Below, piece by piece: positions 1 to 5,846 of a stretch of DNA of 25,405 nt. Below the pieces are notes generated by a model. That model worked only from the letters and a program-made list of their open reading frames with translations. It made no database searches and was not told the origin of the DNA. The DNA comes from RGIG5612 sp045627365. Its GTDB lineage: Bacteria; Bacillota; Clostridia; Lachnospirales; Lachnospiraceae. Within the stretch, counting starts at the first letter, position 1, and each line of letters begins with the position of its first letter. Location of the stretch: positions 1 through 25,405 of the forward strand of contig JAZQNN010000038.1 of NCBI GenBank assembly GCA_045627365.1, read 5' to 3'. The position numbers and the translations under genes are program-made.

Positions 1-156
1 AAGCGGTGTCTTGCACTTCGGGCAGTAAACAAATCCGTCCGCGTACCACGGCCTGTAGTCCATGTTGTAGTCTGTATATTTAACAACTGATCCGCATGTG
101 TGGCACTTCTGCTGGTAGGTAAGTCCGCTGTGCCACTGTGCCCTCTTGAATGCCAT
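1..156 (-). CDS. Small zinc-ribbon protein, 3' end beyond window
   Basis: The first 52 codons of a minus-strand gene are visible and run off the left edge without a stop. The start at 156 has an AGGAGG site eight bases upstream. The peptide begins MAFKRAQWHSGLTY and holds two CxxC knuckles, C18-x-x-C21 and C45-x-x-C48, spaced as in a zinc ribbon, with several aromatic residues between them. Such short proteins are common in Clostridia and are usually annotated only as zinc-ribbon domain proteins; the role is unknown and the true length cannot be seen. It lies downstream of the MATE gene but is separated from it by about 515 bases and a terminator, so it is probably its own transcription unit. 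Confidence 0.72.
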   Translation of the reverse strand, partial: MAFKRAQWHSGLTYQQKCHTCGSVVKYTDYNMDYRPWYADGFVYCPKCKTPL

Positions 157-195
157 ATTGATGCCCTCCTTGTGTACTTCAATGAGTTTGATTGT

Positions 196-201
196 ATTCT
201 A
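196..201 (-). promoter_or_regulatory. Possible extended -10 for the zinc-ribbon gene
   Basis: On the minus strand the bases TGATAGAAT form an extended -10 (TGn then TAGAAT) about 40 bases before the start codon at 156. The -35 is poor (TATGCA at 17 bases). This is a suggestion from pattern only. Confidence 0.35.
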
Positions 202-332
202 TCACATAGGGGTCTTCGTGCATATATAATGAATTGAGATTTCACAAAGAAATCACAAGGAACGCATTTTATTGCATACGATTTTCATCTGCTTCCCATC
301 CCCAGCGCCTGTCACCGCATTTTGGCAGTTCT

Positions 333-372
333 GATTCTCCCGTTTCTATTGAAAGAAGCGCCTATGGGCGAA
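333..372 (-). repeat. Modular intergenic repeat, copy 1 (short form)
   Basis: Read on the minus strand this begins GGTTCGCC and ends GGGAGAATC, the two boxes shared by all copies, but the interior is about ten bases shorter than in the others. The end boxes are partly complementary to each other, so a stem-loop is possible. Confidence 0.5.
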
Positions 373-440
373 CCGGGCGCCGTCTGATGCGGGTTGGACG
401 GCATTTTTATGGAGTTGGTGAGCTTTGAGGCCGGCGAGAT

Positions 441-492
441 TTCGCCAGTGGGAACGATTTTATCGGCACAAGCGGCGCAGACGGGAGAAATC
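441..492 (+). repeat. Modular intergenic repeat, copy 2
   Basis: Begins TTCGCCAG (441-448) and ends GGGAGAAATC (483-492). Both boxes lie in short perfect hairpins: GGCGA at 433-437 pairs with TCGCC at 442-446, and CGGGA at 482-486 pairs with TCCCG at 491-495 across a GAAA loop. The interior is unlike that of the other copies. Confidence 0.55.
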
Positions 493-557
493 CCGCAGGG
501 AGAGACACGAGATTTAGGCAAAAAATGGGGTGCCGGGCGGTCAAAATGGATGTCCGC

Positions 558-607
558 TTCGCCAGCACTTACGAAGAATCAACGTTTGCTTAGGGGAGGG
601 GAGAATC
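558..607 (+). repeat. Modular intergenic repeat, copy 3
   Basis: Begins TTCGCCAG and ends GGGGAGAATC. The interior, CACTTACGAAGAATCAACG followed by TTTGC and a G-rich run, is nearly identical to copy 4 at 8579-8629 in the opposite orientation. Its left flank (TCAAAATGGATGTCCG, 541-556) recurs before copy 6. Confidence 0.75.
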
Positions 608-635
608 GACAAAGCGGAAATGGATGGCAGCCACA

Positions 636-664
636 AAAAAGTGCCCAAGCCTGGGCACTTTTTG
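636..664 (-). terminator. Rho-independent terminator of the MATE gene
   Basis: An 8-bp perfect stem (AGTGCCCA at 640-647 with TGGGCACT at 652-659, four-base loop) is flanked by A and T runs on both sides. On the minus strand the hairpin is followed by TTTTTTG just past the stop codon at 673. Confidence 0.9.
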
Positions 665-672
665 TAACTTTC

Positions 673-2031
673 TTACGTGGTCTCCGGTTCTGCCTTGAAT
701 TTCTTCCTGAGCACGAACAGGTACAGGATCAGCTGCGGCAGGAGCGTCACTATCCAGCCCATCGGGTAGCATACGTTGATGAGCAGGACGTTCTTCTCGA
801 ATGTCCGGAATGCGATGAACAGCCAGATCTGTCGTACAGCAACCATTCCGAGCAGTGTTGAGAGCATGCTGTAGATGGAATATCCGTAGCCGCGGCAAAT
901 GCCGGCGAAGAGTCCGCCAAGTCCCATCAGGCTGTAAAGCGGCATTATCGTTTTGAGGAACTGCGTGCCGTAATAGATGACTTCCGGGTCCTTGGAGAAG
1001 ATGCCTACCAGCTGCGGTGCAAAGAAATAGATGAATGTTCCGACCACAGCGATAAATGACACGCACGCCAGTGTTGACACACCTACGCTCTTGTGCGTTC
1101 TGCCCAGCTTTTTGGCGCCTACGTTCTGTCCGATGAAGGTCGTCATCGCAAGGCCGAGCGAGTGGCACGGCATTCCGGCAAACTGGTCTATCTTCATGCC
1201 CGCGCCGAGCGCTGCGATTGCTGCCGGTGAGAACATATTGAGGTAACGCTGAATAAATATATTGGAAAGCGCGGTGACGGAGGACTGAAGACCGGCAGGC
1301 AGGCCAAGCCTTACTACCTCTTTCAGGACATAGCCCTTAATCGTCAGATGTCTGAAGCGGAATCTGTATTCTGCATCGAGTTTCATCATTGCCGAGAAGG
1401 TTATGGTCATCGACACGCCCTGAGAAATGATCGTCGCGATCGCAACTCCGGCAACGCTCCACTTGAAGAACGCTACGAATACGATGTCGAGCACGATGTT
1501 GAGGCAGCTGGAAGTTGCCAGGGCTATAAACGGAACTCGCGAATTTCCCACGGCCCTGAGTACGCCGGATGAAACGTTATACATCGATGTGAACAGCACG
1601 CCGACCATATATATTCTGAGATATGTCAGAGCATTTTCATACACTTCCGGCGGGCATTTTGTCAGGTGTAGAAGGAGTCCCGCGCATACAGCACCTGCTC
1701 CCGCCAGCACAACGCCGAAGATAAATGATGACAAAACGGTAGTATGGACACCGTCGTGAAGTGTCTTGTAATCCTTGGCGCCGAACGCTTTTGCCATGAA
1801 CACTGATGCACCGACACTCAGGCCGTTGAAGAAGCCTGCGATCATATTGGTGATCATCGTGCTGGCCGAAATGGCGGCAAGCGCGTTGGTCGTTTCGAAA
1901 TTGCCGATCACTATCTGGTCAACGCTCGAATACAGCGTCTGCAGGAGCTGCCCCAGAAGGAGCGGCAGTGCAAATGTCATAAGCGCCGGGAATATTTTGC
2001 CCTGTGACAGGTCGTGTGTTTTGTTTCTCAT
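673..2031 (-). CDS. MATE family efflux transporter
   Basis: This 452-residue protein has the length and even spread of hydrophobic segments (about twelve membrane helices) of the MATE family. MATE proteins are cation-coupled exporters of drugs and metabolites in the cytoplasmic membrane. The N-terminal region with FALPLLLGQLLQTLYSSVDQ, then the IVIGNF segment, is the typical first-helix signature, and a similar pattern recurs in the second half (FIGQNVGAKK), reflecting the two six-helix bundles. The start at 2031 has a modest AGAGG site. It is followed by a clear terminator and is divergent from the small membrane-protein gene at 2139, so it is probably transcribed alone. The substrate cannot be deduced. 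It is distinct from the second MATE protein at 11124-12497. Confidence 0.93.
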   Translation of the reverse strand: MRNKTHDLSQGKIFPALMTFALPLLLGQLLQTLYSSVDQIVIGNFETTNALAAISASTMITNMIAGFFNGLSVGASVFMAKAFGAKDYKTLHDGVHTTVLSSFIFGVVLAGAGAVCAGLLLHLTKCPPEVYENALTYLRIYMVGVLFTSMYNVSSGVLRAVGNSRVPFIALATSSCLNIVLDIVFVAFFKWSVAGVAIATIISQGVSMTITFSAMMKLDAEYRFRFRHLTIKGYVLKEVVRLGLPAGLQSSVTALSNIFIQRYLNMFSPAAIAALGAGMKIDQFAGMPCHSLGLAMTTFIGQNVGAKKLGRTHKSVGVSTLACVSFIAVVGTFIYFFAPQLVGIFSKDPEVIYYGTQFLKTIMPLYSLMGLGGLFAGICRGYGYSIYSMLSTLLGMVAVRQIWLFIAFRTFEKNVLLINVCYPMGWIVTLLPQLILYLFVLRKKFKAEPETT

Positions 2032-2068
2032 ATATTGCCTCTTTGAGTTCTGCTTAGGAACTTTATTA

Positions 2069-2098
2069 TTGATATAATTCCTTCAACAATGCTAAAAT
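2069..2098 (+). promoter_or_regulatory. Possible promoter of the four-helix membrane protein gene
   Basis: TTGATA (2069-2074) and TAAAAT (2093-2098) are 18 bases apart, about 40 bases before the start at 2139. A TATAAT at 2073-2078 on the same strand is an alternative -10 with a poorer -35. No convincing minus-strand promoter for the MATE gene was found in this 107-base gap. Confidence 0.4.
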
Positions 2099-2138
2099 AC
2101 GCATTGAATCAAGTGCTTTTAGCGAGGAGGAATCGGCT

Positions 2139-2528
2139 TTGGCCAACAGATCGACTTTTTTCAACATAATGTCTGTACTTATGATCGTGGGCGGTCTTAC
2201 CGACCTCGGGATGTGCTTCGTTCTTACCTCATCCAGGCTGAACGCTGTCAGCACGTCCAAGTTCCTGACCATCATTGCCGCCGTTCTTCTGGTCGCTCAC
2301 GCTCTTGCGGATATCGTCTTAGGCACCGTCGGTCTCGTTCAGCGTGACCGCAGAAGCTCGATGGTTTTCCTTAACGTTATCGCATGGTTTCCGCTTGCGA
2401 TCTGCGTTCTGCAGCTGTTCCTCTCATCCGTTAACGGAATCGTGATCGCTCATTTTCTTATCGTAGCGGTATGCGGAATTATCTTCCCGCTGCTCTTTAT
2501 TTTCGCTGCTCGCGCGAAAGCTTATTGA
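2139..2528 (+). CDS. Small four-helix membrane protein, unknown function
   Basis: The gene starts with TTG at 2139, supported by a strong GAGGAGG site at 2124-2130 with eight bases of spacing; no better ATG is available in frame. The 129-residue product is almost wholly hydrophobic, with four predicted membrane helices at about residues 8-30, 42-66, 75-93 and 100-123 and short charged loops (QRDRRSS near 68-74). No catalytic motif is visible and I do not recognise a family. It is one of only two plus-strand genes here. Its last 32 bases overlap the 3' end of the convergent DUF4129 gene, so the two transcripts are antisense to each other at their ends. Confidence 0.75.
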   Translation: MANRSTFFNIMSVLMIVGGLTDLGMCFVLTSSRLNAVSTSKFLTIIAAVLLVAHALADIVLGTVGLVQRDRRSSMVFLNVIAWFPLAICVLQLFLSSVNGIVIAHFLIVAVCGIIFPLLFIFAARAKAY

Positions 2529-3705
2529 CCAGCTCGCGTGCGTGCTCTACATCTTCCTGTGTGGCTTCGTTCTTATATCTTGCCCGGATGTAGATCTTTC
2601 TGAGCTCTTCCGCATCATTTTCATCAAATAACTGCGAAGTGTACGTATTGACATCACGGCTGGTGTAATACTTCTTTATTGTGACGCCGTTTGCCTGGCA
2701 GGTCTTCAGGAACTTGCCGTACAGTTTGCGCACTTTGCCGACCTCTCCGGACTCCGGCTCAGGTGCCCTGAAAAGCGGCTCTGTCGGTGTGCGGCGTCTG
2801 TAGTCCGCATCAGATCTTGACTCTGCGCGTCTTTGACTGTTGCGGATAAAATACCTGACGATCAGGGTTACTATGGCAAGCGCAATGAGTATGCCGAGGG
2901 CTATCAGAACGCGTTTGACGATGTCGCCGCCGACCGCTTCCTCGTTCGTCTCCTTAAGGAAGTCGAGACCCATATCGGTATTGAGTGTGACCTTCTCCTT
3001 CTCCTCAAATCCGGGAGTACAGGATATGTTGCCGAATATCTTGGCCAGCAGCCAGGTCAGACCGTAGAATGCCCCGATCAGCACCGGTGCGATCACGTAT
3101 GACCAGAAGTTCTTTATCACCCACCAGACCGAATTCAGAAATGTCTTGCTGCTGATGAGGAATGCCACAACTCCGACTCCTGCAACGATCAGCAAATTAA
3201 CAAGCTGGTAGCTCGGTTTGTCGTAAACAGTCCTGTCGTGCCTTAAAGCACGCATCAGCAGAACCGAACACGTCAGAACAATCAGTATCAGCGGGATAGT
3301 CTGGCCCTTTACAAGCGGCATTTTGCCCGCTACGGCAGCGATCACCAGGAATGCTATCGCAAGCTTCCAGTACAGTGAGAAGAAATCGGTCTGCCTCTCC
3401 CGGTCAGGCTCATATGTATCCTTGGCTGCTATGATCACCAGATATACTGCCATCGGTGCCATCACGATCGCAGCCGTCAGGTTAAAGCCCGGCAAAAGCG
3501 CTACGCAGCCAAGCCCCAGTAGCGGCACAAAGCGAAGTACCTTGCGGTTCCTTAGCAGATATGACAGCGTCATAAATACGGCAAATACAATGACCGAAAG
3601 CAGCAGGCATACGTCATCAAGGCCGAAGAAGTGACCGATGATGCCCGCCAGCGTATAGAAGAATCCGACCTCGGCCGCGGTCTTTAAAAATACCATCAGG
3701 ATCAT
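2497..3705 (-). CDS. Membrane protein with C-terminal DUF4129-like domain
   Basis: This 402-residue protein has a long N-terminal membrane part (about eight helices in residues 1-225), an extra-membrane stretch, one further helix near 267-287 and a soluble C-terminal tail. The tail (from GKVRKLYGKFLK to the end), with its conserved Y-T-S-R and YIRARY segments, resembles the DUF4129 domain found at the ends of MoxR/DUF58 operons. In many bacteria this domain follows a transglutaminase core; no such core is visible here. The start overlaps the stop of the DUF58 gene by four bases (ATGA) and has a GGAGGA site, so the two are translationally coupled. The function is unknown; a role in envelope assembly or protein maturation is inferred from the operon type. 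Confidence 0.75.
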   Translation of the reverse strand: MILMVFLKTAAEVGFFYTLAGIIGHFFGLDDVCLLLSVIVFAVFMTLSYLLRNRKVLRFVPLLGLGCVALLPGFNLTAAIVMAPMAVYLVIIAAKDTYEPDRERQTDFFSLYWKLAIAFLVIAAVAGKMPLVKGQTIPLILIVLTCSVLLMRALRHDRTVYDKPSYQLVNLLIVAGVGVVAFLISSKTFLNSVWWVIKNFWSYVIAPVLIGAFYGLTWLLAKIFGNISCTPGFEEKEKVTLNTDMGLDFLKETNEEAVGGDIVKRVLIALGILIALAIVTLIVRYFIRNSQRRAESRSDADYRRRTPTEPLFRAPEPESGEVGKVRKLYGKFLKTCQANGVTIKKYYTSRDVNTYTSQLFDENDAEELRKIYIRARYKNEATQEDVEHARELVNKLSREQRK

Positions 3706-4769
3706 AGTATCTCCTCCCGCGCCTTAAGTATCAGGATCTCATTGCCGCTTTGTGCCGCGACCTTCCCGGCCGTATTTACGGCGCCGGCCTCGGTCCCGGG
3801 TGTGATGAAGATCACGCCCTTGCTGCTTCCTGTATGCATCACCGCGCGTCTTACAAGCTCCGCGCAGGATATGTTGTTATTCAGGAGTGCCCTTCCGAGG
3901 CCCTCCAGTATTCCGAAATAATGCTGACGGCCCAGGCCTTCTGTTACGTAACTCCAGTCTGAGATCGAGCCTGACGCGATTGCGTTCATTCTGAAATCGT
4001 ACTGGATACCCTTGTCTTCAAGCGCCGCGCACACGGCCCTTGCCAGGCAGAAAGATTTCTCGGTATCCTCGTCGCTTTTACCCTCTTCGTCCACATTGAG
4101 CACAACGCTTATCGAGGGTTCGAGCGTATAGTCGTATTTCTTGACCATCAGCTGCTGCGAACGTGCGCTCTGCGTCCAGGAAACCATCTTAAGCGGCTCG
4201 GTGCCGGTGTACTCCCTGTAGCCGAGCGTCAGTATCGGATCCTCGAACATAAAGCGGTTGACCGACATTTCGCCCATGAAGCCGCCCAGGACTTCATTCA
4301 CCTGACGATCGTCAGTCTTCTTCGGGAACGCAACGATTTCGACGAAACTGTCGAATGCATGCGCATCTTCCTTAAGTCCCAGGAAGTCTCCGCCGTACGC
4401 TTTTATCGTAAAAAGCATATATCTGCCGCGCGCGTCTGCCGAGATCTTGAACCTTTTCTCAAGAGTCTGATTGGGCTTAAGCCACGTCGAGCCCGTTATG
4501 GCAGCCTTGCCGTCACGCTTTTTCGGGAAAAGTCCGGGCCCTTCTGAAATCAGGCTGATCCCCTCAGGCAGCACTTCCTCGTAGCCGATATACGGCAGGA
4601 AAAAACGGCTGTGATTAACAAAGGTCAGGATCAGTTCGATCTCTTCCTCCGGTTCTACAGCTGCCTTAGATACACTGTGGGTGACCTCAAGACCTTTTAG
4701 CCCCTTGCGCACAGTAAAATATTGCAGCACGAGCGCAATAATAACTACAACAATTAAAAGGGCTACCAT
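3702..4769 (-). CDS. DUF58 domain protein
   Basis: This 355-residue protein has one N-terminal membrane helix (residues 1-16), a beta-rich region and then the DUF58 core. The core signature is visible as GYREYTGTEPLKMVSWTQSA near residues 180-200, followed by a beta strand SVVLNVDEEGKS in the position of the von Willebrand A-like fold. DUF58 proteins are encoded next to MoxR AAA+ ATPases and are thought to be their partners or clients in metal-dependent or envelope-associated assembly. Here it sits between MoxR and the DUF4129 membrane protein, with one-base (TAATG) and four-base (ATGA) overlaps to its neighbours. This tight coupling suggests one stoichiometric complex at the membrane. Confidence 0.88.
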   Translation of the reverse strand: MVALLIVVVIIALVLQYFTVRKGLKGLEVTHSVSKAAVEPEEEIELILTFVNHSRFFLPYIGYEEVLPEGISLISEGPGLFPKKRDGKAAITGSTWLKPNQTLEKRFKISADARGRYMLFTIKAYGGDFLGLKEDAHAFDSFVEIVAFPKKTDDRQVNEVLGGFMGEMSVNRFMFEDPILTLGYREYTGTEPLKMVSWTQSARSQQLMVKKYDYTLEPSISVVLNVDEEGKSDEDTEKSFCLARAVCAALEDKGIQYDFRMNAIASGSISDWSYVTEGLGRQHYFGILEGLGRALLNNNISCAELVRRAVMHTGSSKGVIFITPGTEAGAVNTAGKVAAQSGNEILILKAREEIL

Positions 4770-5716
4770 TATCTGACGTCTTCCAGTGGTACTTTAACCT
4801 GTTCAAGTATTTTGTTAAGGAATTCAAGTGATGATGCTGCGTTCGAACCTGAGCCTGTGGACAGACGGTGGCACAGTACGAACGGTGCAACGTATTTGAC
4901 ATCCTCCGGGATCACATAGTCCCTGCCGCGAATGGCTGCGGTGACCTGTGATGCTTTATAAAGAGCGATTCCGCCGCGTGTTGACACGCCGGTAACGAAG
5001 CTGCTCTGCTTTCTGGTCGCCTCGATGATGTCCATGATGAAGCCCAGAACCGCGTCTGAAACTTTGACGTTCTTGTATTCGCTGCGGACGTATTCGGTGT
5101 CCTCAGCTGTTACGACCTGATCAAGGCCGGAAATGATGTCGATTGATGACTGACGTCCCAGAACGCCCATTTCCTGGCTCCTTGCCATATATCCCAGGCT
5201 GAGGCGCATAAAGAATCTGTCCATCTGCGCGTCCGGAAGCGGGAATGTTCCGTAGGACTCCAATGGATTCTGCGTTGCCATTACCATGAACGGCTCTTCG
5301 AGCTTGGTCGTTACGCCGTCAACGGTGATCTGGCGTTCTTCCATCGCTTCAAGAAGGCTCGACTGGGTCCTCGGAGTTGCGCGGTTGATCTCGTCCGCAA
5401 GGATCATATTGGAGAAAAGAGGGCCCGGTCTGAATTCGAACTCTCCGACTTTCTGATTGTAGAAATTGATACCGGTAAGGTCGCTCGGCAGAAGATCCGG
5501 TGTGAACTGGATCCTCTTGAATCCGCCGCCTATCGTTTTGGCAAATGCGCGAAGGAGCATTGTCTTGCCTGTGCCCGGAACATCCTCCAGAAGCACGTGT
5601 CCGGAGCAGATAAATGCTGTCATTACAAGCTCGATCGCCTGATCCTTGCCTACGATTACTTTGCTGCAGTTGCCTACGACTTTATCTCTGTAGGCTGTAA
5701 ATCTGGAAACGTCCAT
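4769..5716 (-). CDS. MoxR family AAA+ ATPase
   Basis: The 315-residue protein is a complete MoxR ATPase (AAA_3 plus lid domain). The P-loop is VPGTGKT at residues 46-52, Walker B is ILADEIN near residue 107, and the sensor segment MVMATQNPLE follows. These ATPases act as chaperones that remodel partner proteins, usually the DUF58 protein encoded next to them. The ATG at 5716 lacks a good ribosome site at normal distance: an AAGGAG lies about 30 bases upstream, beyond a GC-rich hairpin, and no in-frame start sits nearer to it. Family alignment (MDVSRFTAYRDKVV) still favours this start. It is first in the operon moxR-DUF58-DUF4129. Confidence 0.9.
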   Translation of the reverse strand: MDVSRFTAYRDKVVGNCSKVIVGKDQAIELVMTAFICSGHVLLEDVPGTGKTMLLRAFAKTIGGGFKRIQFTPDLLPSDLTGINFYNQKVGEFEFRPGPLFSNMILADEINRATPRTQSSLLEAMEERQITVDGVTTKLEEPFMVMATQNPLESYGTFPLPDAQMDRFFMRLSLGYMARSQEMGVLGRQSSIDIISGLDQVVTAEDTEYVRSEYKNVKVSDAVLGFIMDIIEATRKQSSFVTGVSTRGGIALYKASQVTAAIRGRDYVIPEDVKYVAPFVLCHRLSTGSGSNAASSLEFLNKILEQVKVPLEDVR

Positions 5717-5731
5717 GAGAAAAAACCATTT

Positions 5732-5746
5732 GCCGGCTGTTCCGGC
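5732..5746 (-). promoter_or_regulatory. Leader hairpin between ribosome site and start of the MoxR gene
   Basis: The stem GCCGG (5732-5736) pairs with CCGGC (5742-5746) around a five-base loop. On the minus strand it follows AAAGGAG directly and is followed by AAATGG and six T residues before the start codon at 5716. It could work as a weak attenuator or a translational control element; no function is proven. Confidence 0.4.
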
Positions 5747-5769
5747 TCCTTTTGACTATTTGGTTAATT

Positions 5770-5798
5770 ATTATACAGCAACGCTTCCTATTTCGTAA
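5770..5798 (-). promoter_or_regulatory. Promoter of the MoxR operon
   Basis: On the minus strand, TTACGA (5793-5798) and TATAAT (5770-5775) are exactly 17 bases apart. The -10 is perfect and the -35 moderate, giving a leader of about 50 bases. Confidence 0.7.
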
Positions 5799-5813
5799 GT
5801 TGCTTTTTTAAAC

Positions 5814-5842
5814 AAATGGGCCGGAAAAATGCCGACCCATGA
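5814..5842 (-). terminator. Terminator of clpB
   Basis: ATGGGCCGG (5816-5824) pairs with CCGACCCAT (5832-5840), with one wobble pair when read on the minus strand, around a seven-base loop. It lies just past the clpB stop at 5847. The following T run (TTTGTTT on the minus strand) is interrupted. Confidence 0.7.
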
Positions 5843-5846
5843 TTTC

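Larger units (their letters stand above)
157..672. other. Gene-free stretch with repeats and a terminator
   Basis: Open frames here (for example 234-428 and 394-861 on the plus strand) have no ribosome site, no recognisable protein and overlap repeats or the MATE gene, so I do not call them. What can be supported is a possible promoter for the zinc-ribbon gene, three copies of the modular repeat and the MATE terminator at 636-664. The remainder, about 202-332 and 373-440, shows no clear feature. Confidence 0.6.

Noticed and set aside
394..861. 155-codon open frame on the plus strand
   Set aside because: No ribosome site, no recognisable domain; it runs over the repeats and the MATE terminator and into the MATE gene antisense.
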